Positions 1 to 11,499 of a DNA stretch of 64,000 bases are shown here, one piece after another. Position numbers and translations under genes: made by a program. The DNA is from Calvatia gigantea. Its lineage: Eukaryota > Basidiomycota > Agaricomycetes > Agaricales > Lycoperdaceae. Within the stretch, counting starts at the first letter, position 1. Each line of letters opens with the position of its first letter. Below the pieces are notes generated by a model. The model saw only the letters and a program-made list of their open reading frames with translations, did no database searches and was not told the origin of the DNA. Location: NCBI GenBank assembly GCA_025093985.1, contig JACAAK010000013.1, positions 682,001-746,000 on the forward strand. Reading direction: 5' to 3'.

Positions 1-1074
1 TTCCCATTTGAATTTCTTCATTTTGGATAGTAGGGCATTAAGCAGTTGAGAGATGTTGGCATAGCAATGTATAAACTTCTGGTAGAAGTTGCAGAATCCC
101 ATGAATTTTCTGACATTGCAGGTAGTACATGGTTTAGGCCACTCCTTGATTCTGCAGAGTTTGGTATTGTCCATTTCAATCTTGTCAGGGGAGATTATCA
201 TGCTGAGATATTCAAGATGGGTTTTATCAGATTCACATTTTTCCAGTTTCAGGTATAGATCATTGTCTTTCAGGATTTGGAGTGCTTCCAATGTAAGATG
301 ATTCATTTCTTCCTGAGTTTTCACATAGATGAGAATGTCATCCATGTAGATTATAATTCCTCCTTTATCAAGCATTTTGGCAAATATTGTGTCCATCATT
401 TTCTGAAAGGTAGCAGGGGAATTGCACATTCCAAAGAACATGACATTTGGTTTGTACAGTCTGATGGGAGTTTTAAAGGTGGCTTTCCATTGATTTCCTT
501 CTTGAATTCAGATGTTGTTGTATCCAAGTCAGACATCCATTTTAGTGAAGAGTTTTGCTTCTTGGAGTTTATCCATAATAGTTGTAATCATGGAAATGGG
601 GTAAGCATTCTTCTTTGTGTGTTTGTTTAGGTACCAGTAATCCTGGCATGGTTGGAGTTTCCCATCCTTCTTTTCTACAAAGAAGAATGAAGAGGCTATG
701 GGAGATTTGGACTCTTGGATGTATCCTTTCTGGAGGTTTTTGTGTATGAACTTTTTGAGTTCTTCAGTTTCTAGGGGAGATAGGGGATATGTTTTTTCTA
801 ATTCTGGTTTGAACATGTCAAGGAGTTTGATTTTGTGATTATATAGCTGGCTTGGTGGGAATTGTTCTAATTTCTTAGTATTGAATGATGATGTGAATTT
901 CTTGTATTTCCCAGGTAGCTTGGCTTCTGTTTTTGGGATGGACTTCTGTGCTAGGCTAGTAGCTTGGGTAATTTTCATGTTGATTTCAAGTTTGTGTGGG
1001 GTTTGAGTAATTCCATTGAGTTCATGTTCCAAACAAAATTCATTGAAATTGATATTTTCCAAGTAGACTTTCAA
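1..1074 (-). pseudogene. Family B (copy B1) reverse transcriptase region of pol, 5' part only
   Basis: Ty3/Gypsy reverse transcriptase, which copies element RNA into cDNA. The minus strand shows the run-up to RT (YPLSPLE, then a KKDGKLQPCQDY motif), a MDV motif near 530, FFGM near 440 and the catalytic YMDDILI near 330-350, followed by the GFCNFYQKFI motif near 80. RNase H and integrase lie beyond the window edge. The frame is broken at about 528 (MDV-stop-LGYNN) and again a few codons later (NNI-stop-IQ). Both stops are TGA where Gypsy RTs usually have Arg, consistent with CGA to TGA decay. The second family B copy at 23.8-25 kb has the same order of motifs. Family identity is secure; the copy is not functional. 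Confidence 0.88.
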
Positions 1075-1289
1075 TTCATCAATTGAGAGTTCTGGCTTGT
1101 CTGAGTGAATGAATGCTTCAAAGACTTTTATGGCAAGTGGATCAAAGTCTTCATCTAGGTAGGTATATTATTTGGTGTTATTCATTCCATGAATATCTAG
1201 AGTGATTTCATTGATGGTAGTGGGTCCATTTGTGGATTTCACAATAAAAGGTACAATGTAATTGTTGTTTCACCATCTAAACTCTTTGG

Positions 1290-1760
1290 TAGTCCAGTTT
1301 ATATCCAGATTCATTTGTTATAGCCATAGGTATCCAAGGATTAGGTCCTTCAATCCTATTCCTGAGACATAGGCTTCAAAATGACATTGTTTTCCATCTA
1401 CAAAAGCATTTAGTTCAACACTTTCATAGATTGATCCATTTTCATTGAGAGTTCTGTCTACATTGGATACTTTGATGGATTGATTGATGGTGTGGGTTTG
1501 GAGTTCATGAGCATTAGTGAATATCAATGAGATAAAGTTTCCTTGGGCTCCTGAGTCAATTAATGTAGTGACTGGGATCTTTCATAGGTGGTCTTGGTTT
1601 AGTTCAATAGGAAGGAAGATTGATGCTTTGTTGTCCAAGATGGGAAGTTTGATTAGATTTATTTGTGAGTCACCCAGCAATTCCTTTGGAGGATCAGGTG
1701 ACATCTTCAAAAATTCCCAAAGGGTTTTAGTGTCAGGTCAGAGATATATGCTTCTCTGAA
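1290..1760 (-). pseudogene. Family B (B1) aspartic protease region
   Basis: Retropepsin-like protease that would cleave the Gag-Pol polyprotein. On the minus strand the active-site motif LIDSGAQGNFIS is readable near 1530-1565, and the downstream flap and C-terminal motif DLILGYLWL near 1318-1345. Members normally have D-S/T-G at the catalytic turn and a hydrophobic-hydrophobic-G motif near the end, and both are present. A stop follows directly after LGYLWL, where copy B2 reads LGYPWLQQTNPDINW, so the link to RT is broken. It sits between the gag zinc knuckle (about 2000) and RT, the normal Gypsy order. Confidence 0.8.
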
Positions 1761-1769
1761 TTCTATTTG

Positions 1770-3625
1770 TTCTTTAATTGGGAGTTCTCTGATCATGGCT
1801 TGAATGTCAAGTGCAGAGATTTTTTGGTTTGGGTTTGAATTAGGATTGGAGTGGTTTCCTAAGGGTTGATAATGTTGGGGTTGTAAGTATTGCAGTGGTT
1901 GTGTAAATCTTCATAGTAAAGGATTGGGTTGTCTGGGAGGCAGTTTGTTTTTAGACAGGTTTGGGTTGGGGTTCAGACAATTGCTGATTAGGTGTCCAAA
2001 TCTTCTGCAACCTATGCATTTCCCAGACTGGTAGCACGCAACTTGCTTAGCAGTAAATACAGCATTTAACTATAGTTCAGGATTGTCAGGATCATAAGTA
2101 ATATAGGCATTATCTGATTCCTGTTCAGGGTAATATGGAACTTTGTCCTCATATAGTAGTTTATAATAGTCTTGCAGTTTGACCTGTATTTTGTTAATAG
2201 TTTGTCAGAGTTGGTTATTTTGTTGGAAACAAGATTGGTAATTCTGCTGAGGGAATTGTGGTAGTTGATATAGATTTGGATTTCATGGGTAGTTTTGTGG
2301 CCATAGTGCATCAGCTTGGTAATTAATTGAATTGTGTCATACTGCTTCTGTATACCATTCATCAATGGTCTTGGGTGGCCCTTTTTTTCTTGTCCAGATT
2401 TCTCTGGCTAGAGGAGGGTTTAGTGTACATTTGTATTGTTTGATTATGGCTTGATTATTTCCGATGCCTACTATTAAGACAAGGCTTTGGAATTCCAGAT
2501 TAAAGTCAGCTGCTGTGGATTTGCCTTGCTTTAATTCATACTATTGTCATTGTACAGTAATTTGTTTGTCTGCCAGTGTGAATTGTTTCAGAATTTCTGT
2601 TTCAAATTCTTTAAAGGTAGAGTATCTCCAGAGTATGGGTCTTCCATAAGCAGTGATTTGGCTGTGGTAATACTGTTTAGACCAAGTTTTGGCTTTTCCT
2701 TCAACTATAAGGCCAAGGCCAAATCTAATTTGTTGTTGGTCATCTATGAATACTCTGGAGTTTATTTTGAGGTAGTTTTTGACTAGCATCCACCAAGTTT
2801 TGAATCTTGGGTTTACTCCATCAAAGTTCAGGGGTTTCTGTCTGATTTCCTTTAAGTTCCCATCATTCCCTATAAATTGAATGATAGGAGTTTGATGTCT
2901 TTGTCAGCCTCCTTCTCCAAGTGAGAAAGAGAATAGAATGGATAGAGCATTGCTGGGACTTTGTAATGAGAGAGGAAAGGGAGAGGGCACTCTGCCTCTT
3001 TGACCTCTGTTTGGGGATCTTCTGCTAGGAGGTTTTTGTACTCTGATTCTAAAAATTGGAGTTGATGCTCTGGATTGTGATAGAGATTGGTTGGATGGTC
3101 AAATGTTTATTTTAGTTTGCATTTGAGTTGAAGTAGCCATTGTTTTGGTTTCTGGATGTATTGGTTCTTGTGATTCAAAACCAGGGATATCTAGGTATTT
3201 GAAGGTGTCTGGAGTATATAGAAGATAAGTACCTTCTTGATTTTGGATGTCTTGTGTTGTATCTGGTTGTTCCAGTAGTTGGTGATAGGTTTTATCATCT
3301 GAGTCATCTTCAAGGATGGATGGTAGTGTTTGGGGGTTTTCAATTCCAAACTGGAAAGGGAATATGGCTCTGGATGGGGTTTGTGGTGGTAATTCCTGAG
3401 GTAGGTCTTGTTTGGGTAAATTGGATTGAAAATAGTCAAATTTGCCACTTTGAGATGGTCTTGGTTCTGGTTCATTAGATTTTCTTGTGGGTGTGGGTAA
3501 TTCTTGTAATAGTTTGGGTTTTTGAGATCTTGTTCACAGGGTATAATAGATTCTTTCCAAGTATGGTGCTGCAGGTCCTTTTGGTTGGTTTGCATGTTGG
3601 GGTGGAGGTGTAGTAGGTAATTCAA
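1770..3625 (-). pseudogene. Family B (B1) gag with one CCHC zinc knuckle
   Basis: Capsid/nucleocapsid protein of family B. The N-terminal part is acidic and proline-rich; a block reading TLPSILEDDSDDKTYHQL near 3290-3330 is matched by TLPSILEDDTDNETFHQL in copy B2 (near 52,000). An in-frame MATSTQMQTK near 3140 may be an internal Met rather than the start. The central gag domain shows as KTWSKQYYHSQI and RYSTFKEFETEILKQF (2590-2700). The knuckle CIGCRRFGHLISNC (CX2CX4HX4C) is at about 1975-2020. Several frameshifts and stops break it. The start codon cannot be fixed because both copies are damaged upstream. Confidence 0.78.
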
Positions 3626-3999
3626 AGGAGTGTTGGGTCAAGGTGTGAAATGATTGTTCTAGGAATGAGGAAGGAGAGTATAAGGAACATTTCCCTTTTC
3701 AAGATGTGGTGGAAGAAAACAGCTAGTGGTGACCAGGCCTGCTCTACTTGATGCTGGTTAAGGCAGAGGCTTCTCAATATGTCAATACATGGAGGACAAT
3801 AGAAATAACAGACTAGCAGTGAACAGTCCTGCTCTTCTCAATGCTGTTTGGTGGAGGATGAAAACCTAGTAGACCCAAAGTTTTACTTTTCTTAACTCTA
3901 TTACCAGGAAGGCTTCTTGACATCAACTGGATAGAGGAATAATCAGCAGAAGCTGGCCATAAGAAACAAGAGTCATGTAGAAACAAGAGAAAGGGGTGA
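3626..3999 (-). other. Untranslated leader of family B element B1
   Basis: Sequence between the 5' LTR and gag. It shares phrases with the B2 leader at 52,380-52,799, including one copy of a 102-bp unit (about 3867-3968) that is doubled in B2. No primer-binding site starting with TGG is visible next to the LTR edge at 4000, so the priming mode of this family is unclear. No gene is seen. Confidence 0.6.
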
Positions 4000-4617
4000 T
4001 GTTACATGTATTACCTTACTTTACAACTAGGCCTGAATTATCTCCACTCAGGGAGAGGTTCAATGCTATAGCCCAGAAGTATTAACAAGTCTCAATGACC
4101 TCTGTGCAGACTTTGGATTGCTCCCTCAAGTTGGAGCTCACACTTGTCTAAGAAGTCTGAGTTAAGTGTCACTGCAGTCCCTAAGTTGTTAACTTTGTAG
4201 CAGACAAGTGAAGATAAGGAAGCTTGTTACTAGAATAACCTAAGGTAATACAGAGGTACTACTTAGGATTATATACTAGCTACAAGTCAGAAGTGGGAGA
4301 TTATGTAGTAAAAGGATATGAGTCAATGGAAGACTTCTATAAGTTAATTGGTAAGTTAAGGAGTCATAGGAAATAAGTAATGAATAGAGATAGAAGACAA
4401 AGATGAGTAAATAGAAGTCCAATAATGGGAATGAGAAATGAGAAACAGAAACATGACTCAGAAATGAGTCATAAGAAGCAAAGATAGAAATACATGTGAT
4501 AGATAAATAAAGATAAGACTGGGGCATAAGGAAAATAGAAAGATCTAGAAAGTAGGTTAATATGTTAACAGAGAAATAAGGTTTGTCCATGATAAGTCCA
4601 TGAGTAAGTTCATAACA
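4000..4617 (-). repeat. Family B LTR (618 bp), shared by two tandem B copies
   Basis: Begins TGTTACATGT and ends GTTCATAACA on the plus strand, so both ends are TGTTA/TAACA. Homologous LTRs lie at 19619-20247 and 52800-53435. To its left is the gag leader of B1; to its right is the 3' end of a B element (compare 20248 onward). It is therefore the 5' LTR of B1 and also the 3' LTR of the next copy, a head-to-tail arrangement. Confidence 0.87.
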
Positions 4618-5002
4618 TTAGCCTATCTCTAGGTAAATTACTCCAAAATTTATGCAGAGAGACAAGAAAAGTCAAGGGAGACACCATCATCATAGTCTTC
4701 ATCATCAAAGGCATCACAGGGGTTGGAGTATACAAGGGGTTGATAGCATTCTTTCATTCAATTTACTGCTTCTACATGTTTGGGGTAGTGAGGGCAGTGT
4801 TTGGGTTTATGTTGGGGATTTTGGGTTTTGCAGATTCAGTAGAAATATTGGGGACAGGACCACTTATAGTGTCCTGGTTTTGTCTTGTGACAGATGGGGC
4901 ATATGGTATATTGACAATGGCTAGTCCAATGGCCAATTACTGGAAGGTGGAGCTTTTTGCATTTCTTACAGAATACTCCTGGGATAAAGCTTGGGTCATT
5001 CA
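4618..5002 (-). pseudogene. 3' end of a second family B copy: C-terminal zinc-knuckle part of ORF3
   Basis: Minus-strand reading gives CKKCKKLHLPVIGHWTSHC, then CPICHKTKPGHYKWSC, then a third motif ending QHKPKHC. These are three CX2CX6-9HX4C zinc-knuckle-like motifs, conserved with ORF3 of B2 at 20,290-20,640. In the third motif a TAC (Tyr) stands at the first cysteine and the next codon is TGA, so that motif is damaged. The rest of this copy is lost where the family A element begins at 5003. The product is probably nucleic-acid binding by motif; its role is unknown. Confidence 0.7.
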
Positions 5003-5306
5003 TGTTATGACCTTAGTCTGAGTAAACCTCAGGTTGTAACTTAGGCTAAGACTCAAGGGCAAGTAAGGGGAAGAGAACTAAGTGGTTAAGCATACTGAAT
5101 ACAAGAGTGTGTATATACACTTAAATACTAAGAGCATCCAGTTGAATAGATGGAAGTAACTACATGAAATGTCCAATGACAATGGCATAGTAGTTCTGTG
5201 AGTCAACACTTGGAGATTGCTGGACTGGAATAGAGGAAACAGGTATGAGGTAAAACAGAATGCAGACAAGTATGGAGTGGACATGAATAGACAAAAGTTC
5301 ACAACA
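5003..5306 (-). repeat. 3' LTR of A1 (304 bp)
   Basis: Plus-strand ends are TGTTATGACC and TTCACAACA. The same repeat occurs at 8098-8403, 11386 (partial), 13553-13859, 27201/43548 (split), 51408-51712 and 59551-59856. This copy contains no CpG at all, unlike the solo LTR at 8098, which suggests it is older or more heavily mutated. Confidence 0.92.
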
Positions 5307-5316
5307 ATACCCCCCA
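5307..5316 (-). other. Polypurine tract of A1
   Basis: On the minus strand CTGGGGGGTAT directly precedes the 3' LTR start TGTTGTG. A2 has the same tract at 43762-43770. In LTR elements the tract primes plus-strand cDNA synthesis, and its position fixes the minus orientation of the element. Confidence 0.75.
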
Positions 5317-6314
5317 GTCAGGCTTCATGCCTCAGGAAGCTCATCAAAGTCTCCGTTCACTACAGCAGCTATGAGTGCTTTCTTGGTGGTGGTGATGAGG
5401 AACTTTCCATTGTTGGATTGTACAAAGAAGATAGGTAAGTGGCTTTGGCCATCTTGTCAGATAGGGACTGAGACACCATTGAATGGGAAGTCGGTGGTGG
5501 TGGAACTATCCCAGTAGTTCTTAACTATCGAGCTCCAGTAATGTTGGTCCTTTTCTTGTCCTGGTAGTACAGTGTGGAACCTTGTGGGTAGGAGAAAAAC
5601 TGATACAAGTTGTGGCAGGGTGATGGTTTTTATGAAGTGACAGAGGGCATTGACTTCCTCTTTCATGGAGACAGTGGTTTCTTCGTCCATGGGGGTGTCG
5701 GTGTGGGATGGTGGTATAGGGTTGACTGTGTCGTGCAGTTTGGAGAGGGTGATGTGGATCCTATTGACTAAAGTATTAATGTTGGGGTCTTCATTTGATT
5801 TGTCTCTTCCAAGCAGTTTCATGGCTATATCTGCAAGCTCGAGGAATATATTGGTGATGTCGAGGTGGTTGAAAACCTTGAGACCTAAGTCAATTCGGCT
5901 TTAGAGCCCCTGAATGTGATCTCATTCATTGGGGGTGAGGGTGGATTGGTCTAAGGCTCAGAAGATGGTGGGGATGTGTTGGCTGGTGGAGGAGGATGCA
6001 TTGGTGAATCCCACATACATGTCAGCAAAGGTAATGCAGGTGGTGGTGAGAGTGATGTGTCAGTTCACAACTAGTCGTTTGTTTTGGGTGGTAATGTTGT
6101 CTATTTCACTGCTGGTTGCCTTGTCAATGTCTTTGAGCAGGGTTTCAAGGAGGCCTTGTGCTGGGGATGGTGTTTTGGCGAGGTTGTAGTGAGTTCCTTG
6201 GGGGGCTGGTGCTCTGCTGTTGCCTAGCTCTAGGAACGGTAGGGATGAGATTCTGGTAGGGGTGGGATGGATGAGGGAGTCAATAGCGATACAGTTAGAT
6301 TGAGAGGCAGACAT
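5317..6314 (-). pseudogene. Family A ORF3: extra gene after integrase, function unknown
   Basis: A reading frame of about 330 codons, same strand as pol, between the chromodomain and the polypurine tract. It begins MSASQSNCIAIDSLIHPTP (start codon at 6314, just after the pol stop near 6321) and contains LLGRDKSNEDPNINTLVNRI and VSVFLLPTRFHTVLPGQE. It ends near the tract with FLITTTKKALIAAVVNGDFD. A2 (43,775-44,574) has the same frame, so it is a family component rather than chance. The interior looks helical and soluble; I see no zinc motif, signal peptide or membrane segment. Several TGA/TAG stops break it. I do not recognise the protein. An envelope-like or nucleocapsid role is possible but unsupported. 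Confidence 0.6.
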
Positions 6315-6320
6315 GCTTGT

Positions 6321-7720
6321 TTAGTTTTCTTGTCTGGGTTGTCTGTTCAATGCTTTTTTGTGTGTTCTGCCCCCCTTTTTATGGGTATCCTCTGGATGCC
6401 TTTTCAGGTAATCTCGTATGGTGTCTTTTGCATTCTCCAAGTTGGACTCCATTGTCCACGTATCTTCCTCATTGCTATACCCTTTCCAGTGGACTAAGAA
6501 TTGATAGCCCCTTCCCCATTTTCTTTGTCTGCAGATCTCTTCTACTTCATACTCCTCTTTATTGTTGATGATCACTGGATTGGGTGCTGATGGCTGTTTT
6601 TGACTCAGAAACTTGGCCTGGTGTGCTGGTATCAGGAGCTGTTCATTGAACACATCATGGATGGCCCATCCATCTGGCAGCGTTAGCTGATATGCTGCTT
6701 CTCCTATCTTTTCCTTCATGAGGAAAGGCCTATACCATTTTTGGCCTAGCTTCTTTGATGTCTGATTGGTATGGATGTTAGTGTTCTCCAACCACACTAC
6801 ATCTCCTATCTGATATGCATTGGCATGGGTTCTACTGCGGTCATGTTGCTGTTTCATCTTTTCTTGATATGTCCATAGTGCTAATGAGGCATTATCTTGG
6901 GCGGCCTGTAGTTGTTCTAGGAATTCTGTGGCAACAGGGTTGTTTGTTGTTGGCTCATTCTTGCCTTTCCATGGGTTTCTTCCGTAGTTTAGGAAAAATG
7001 GTGTTTCTTGTGTTCCCCCATGCTGCTTGTCATTGTATTGGAATTCTGTAATAGGGAGCCATTCTGCCCAGTCATCCTGGTCATAATTGCAATATAAGCG
7101 GATGTATGTTTCTACTTCTCTGTTGATGCATTCCATTTGTCCATCTGTTTGTGGGTGGTATGCCGTCAATAGATTTTGTTCTATGCCAAGTCCTTTGAAT
7201 AATTCCTTGGTGAATTCTGATGTGAATTGAGGTCCTCAGTCACTGAGAACTTTCCTCGGCAGTCCATGTAGCTTCCATATCTCATTTCAATATATCTTTG
7301 CGATGCCTTTAGATGAAATGTCTGTAGTTGTTGCTGTGAGCCATATCATTTTTGTGAAACGGTCTATGATGACCAGGATTGCACCTTTTTCTCCTGACTC
7401 CAGTAGCAGTCTGATCATATCAATGCTAATTTCTTCCCAAGGTCCATTTGGTATCAGGAGGGGGTGTAGTGGTGATTTGAGTGGTATTGTTCTTGCTTTG
7501 TTCCTTTGACAGGCTTGGCACCCTTGGATGTATCTCTTTACATCTTTCCACATCATTGGCCACCAGTAATTATGGTTGATTAGTTCCATCATTCTGTGTT
7601 GGCCTGGGTGTCCTGCATCTGGAACATCATGATATTGTGTCAGGATGTCCTCTCATAATTTTTGGTCAGGTGGGACATATGTGCTGTTTTGTTTGTAGAT
7701 GACTCCGTAGTGCTCAGTAA
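6321..7720 (-). pseudogene. Family A (A1) integrase with C-terminal chromodomain
   Basis: Integrase inserts cDNA into the chromosome; the chromodomain can direct it to marked chromatin. Minus-strand motifs in order: HHCC zinc domain (HDVPDAGHPG, then GCQACQRNK near 7520), catalytic core with ISIDMIRLL near 7400, a QFTSEF motif near 7220, MTAYHPQTDGQMECIN near 7130-7169, and chromodomain EYEVEEICRQRKWGRGYQFL with HWKGYSNEEDTW near 6440-6560. The conserved Arg in the SD-R-GPQF motif is TGA (near 7219), and the same codon is TGA in both A2 integrase copies. The chromodomain is followed by a short basic tail before the stop. Confidence 0.87.
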
Positions 7721-8097
7721 GTTTGGATTCTGGTTTCTTCAGCTCCATGAGTACTGCTGTTTTGCACTGTGTCCTATTGCAGATTTGTTCCAAAAATGTT
7801 GGTTCAAGGAACAGTTCTGCCCATAGGAGCACTGAATCATCTGCGCTCTCTGTTTGGAGCCAGCTTTCTCAGATCATTGTGACTAGTTTGTCCTCCTGTT
7901 CTTCTGGTATCTGGTGAATTCAGGATAATAGGTCGGCTTTCATGTTTGTCTTGCCAGGCACATGCCATAGTACAAAGTCATAGTCTTGTAATTATAGGTA
8001 CCATTAGGCTTGTCATCCATTTAGCTTCTGTGGTTCCTGGTAGTATTTTAGGTTTTCATGGTTGGTCCATATTTCAAACTTTTCTTCAGCATCCAGC
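7721..8097 (-). pseudogene. Family A (A1) RNase H C-terminal part and RNase H-integrase linker
   Basis: Continues the RNase H broken by the solo LTR. On the minus strand LDAEEKFEIWTNHENLKYY follows directly from the RHYL motif at 8404 once the solo LTR and one target duplication copy are disregarded. Further on comes VLWHVPGKTNMKADLLS, the typical Gypsy RNase H end. At least three TGA stops interrupt it. Confidence 0.82.
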
Positions 8098-8403
8098 TGT
8101 TGTGAACTTCCACCTGATCATATCTGCCCCATGCTTGTCTGCATTTCTTCCCACTCTGTACCTGTTTCAGCTATTCCTGCCTGCACGATCTCCAAGTTCT
8201 AACTCATAACTACTACACCATAGTTATTGGACGTTTCATGTAGTTATCTCCATCCATTCAACTGGATGCTCCTTCTGTACTTAAGCATACATACACACTC
8301 TTGTATTCAGTACGCTTAACCACTTAGTTCCTCTCCCCTTACTTGCCCTCAAGTCTTAGCCTAAAGTTGCAACCTGAGGTTTACTCAGACTAAGGTCGTA
8401 ACA
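8098..8403 (+). repeat. Solo family A LTR nested in A1 RNase H, TSD CCAGC
   Basis: A complete 306-bp A LTR in the plus orientation (TGTTGTGAAC to GGTCGTAACA). It is flanked on both sides by CCAGC (8093-8097 and 8404-8408), the 5-bp target duplication expected of a Ty3/Gypsy integrase. A full element inserted here and was later reduced by LTR-LTR recombination. It holds four CpGs, whereas the A LTRs at 5003, 13553 and 59551 have none that I could find, so it is probably a young insertion. Confidence 0.93.
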
Positions 8404-9620
8404 CCAGCAGATAGTGTCTCCATTCTTTTAGGGCATGAACAATGGCTAGTAATTCTTTGTCATATATTTTGTAGTTCCATTCTGCCAGCGATAGTGTTTG
8501 TGATGTGAAGGCAATCAGGTGCCACTTGTCTTCCTGTAATTGTGATAGTACGCCTCCTAATGCATAGTCTGATGCATCAACTTCTACTCTGAACTGGCCT
8601 TGTCTTTGTGGTAATGTCAGGATGGGTTCTTCGGTGATGCATTTCTTAAGTTGGTCAAATAAGGCTTGGTGTTCTCGTGTCCATTCCCATGTGGTTACTC
8701 CTTTGAGTTTGTTTAATGGTCCCACAATCTTGCTGAAGTTCTTGATGAAGCATTGGTAGTAGTTGGCAAAGCCCAGGAATTTCTCTACTCCTTTGGTGCT
8801 TTTGGGTTTGGGCCAATCTCATACCAATTTCACCTTTTCTTCCTTCATTTCAATTTGTCCATGTCCTACTTTGACTCCTAGCATTGGGATTTCTTCCACA
8901 TTGAAGATGCATTTGGTTTGTTTGAAACATAGGTTGTATTGGGCTGCTCATTCTAGGAATCATATGGTTCATTCCTTTAGTTGCTCCTTGGTGTTGCCTG
9001 GGATGGTGAAGTTGTCCATATAGTTTATAATATCTCCATTTTGTAGGAGGTCACAGAAGATGCTCGTCATCATTCTGGAGAATGTTCCTGGTGAGTTGCT
9101 TAGACCAAAATATATGACTGTTGGTTCAAAAAGTCCCTCATTGGTGAGGAACACTGCTTTCCATTTGTCTCCTTCCTTGATCTGGACATTGTTATATCCC
9201 CAGATAATGTCGAGTTTGTTGAAGTACCTTGCCTTTCCAAGTTTGTCAATGACTTCGCCAATTCTTGGTAGTGGCGTTTTGTTCTTGACTACTATGTTGT
9301 TTAGTCGTCTGTAGTCCTGAATAAGTCTTTTGGATCCATCTTTCTTTGGGATGAAGAATGTTGGCACTGCATATGGGGATTTCGATGGTCATATTCGTCC
9401 TGATTCTAGATTTTCCTTGATAAATGCTTTGAGTTCATCTTGTTCTTTGATCGTCATATTATATGTTCCTGCACTTATTTCTTTTGGAGTGTCTTCCATT
9501 AGGATTATCTCATGATCCCATTCAGTTCATTCTGGGAGTTTATTGAAAGTGGTTTTGTTGAATAGATATGTGAATGGTTGTACGTAGTCTGGTAGGTCTT
9601 CCAGTTTGGTCGGGTCTGGT
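8404..9620 (-). pseudogene. Family A (A1) reverse transcriptase and N-terminal RNase H
   Basis: RT motifs on the minus strand: FFIPKKDGSKRLIQDYRRLN near 9310-9360, YFNKLDIIWGYNNVQIKEG near 9190-9240, LSNSPGTFSRMM near 9080 and the catalytic site INYMDNFTIPG near 9010. The usual YMDD reads YMDN here; A2 has YMDD with GACGAC, so one G-to-A change at a CpG removed a catalytic Asp. RNase H follows with VEVDASDYALGGVLSQ and YKIYDKELLAIVHALKEW. Stops lie between 8725 and 8969, again mostly TGA at Arg sites (E-stop-T, I-stop-FLE). Confidence 0.88.
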
Positions 9621-10052
9621 TTATCTTCTTCTTCTCATACATAAGTCTTCTATAATGGCCATGCTTCGTATTTTTCCTATGATGGGGATGTTCTGATGGG
9701 GGAATTGACAGTTGGGCAGGCATCGAGTGAATTTGATTTCTCCATTGTTCCAGTCTACCTCTGGGTTGTGCTTGATTAACCAATCGTGTCCTAGGAAGAC
9801 TTCTGCCCAGTCTTGTAGTTGTACGACTGAGGCCTCGATTTGTTCCTTATGTCCTTGAATGTCTATGTCAATTGTGGCCATTTTGGTTACTTTTCCTCCT
9901 TGATTTGGAGTTCCATCTGCATTTAGTACCAAGATTTGCTGTTCTAATTTCTGGATGGGGAGTCCTTCTTCATCTACTAGTCTCTTGCTGATGCTGCTGG
10001 TCATGCATCCTGAGTCTATGATTGTACTGACCGTGATTTCTTTTTTCACCAT
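9621..10052 (-). pseudogene. Family A (A1) aspartic protease
   Basis: Retropepsin-like domain. The active-site turn is TIIDSGCMTSSISKRL near residues 9-24 of the open stretch and the C-terminal motif VFLGHDWLIKHNPEVDW near 9770-9800. It lies between gag and RT, as expected. It is open for about 140 codons and is one of the better-preserved domains of A1. Copy A2 (49,8-50,075) reads DLGCMTSSIS, having lost the catalytic Ser. Confidence 0.85.
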
Positions 10053-10199
10053 TTGTATTTTCCCTTTTAGGTTTAGTTCATGCTTTCTTCTCTGAGGAAT
10101 TGTGTAGAATTTGTCTGATATCCTAGATACAAGCTTTTTGACTCTCCAGGTAGTGCCTACTCAGAGTCTTTGGAAAAATCCTTCCTCTCTTCTTCAGTG

Positions 10200-11305
<1,106 letters not shown>

Positions 11306-11385
11306 AAACTAGCTCCTGGGTTCGTTGTTGTTCAGGCCTATTTTAGCCTTCTCCTTGCAAGGTGAGGTGGGGATGCTTAACCAAA
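11306..11385 (-). other. Family A leader with primer-binding site
   Basis: On the minus strand TGGTTAAGCATCCCCAC begins two bases inside the 5' LTR (plus coordinates 11367-11383). The same 17-mer or a near copy follows the 5' LTRs at 13553, 51408 and 59856, so it is the likely tRNA primer site. I could not assign the tRNA. Confidence 0.65.
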
Positions 11386-11499
11386 TGTTACAACCTTAGT
11401 CTGAGTAAACCTCAGGTTGCAACTTAGGCTAAGACTTGAGGGCAAGTAAGGGAAGAGAACTAAGTGGTTAAGTGTACCAAATACAAGAGTGTGTATGTG
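11386..11499 (-). repeat. Truncated 5' LTR of A1
   Basis: Matches the first 114 bp of the A LTR (TGTTACAACC to GTGTGTATGTGG), then switches abruptly to gag sequence at 11500. Confidence 0.85.

Noticed and set aside
4276..4590. 104-codon minus-strand frame, hydrophobic
   Set aside because: Lies wholly inside the family B LTR; the homologous frames in the other B LTRs are of different length and sequence.
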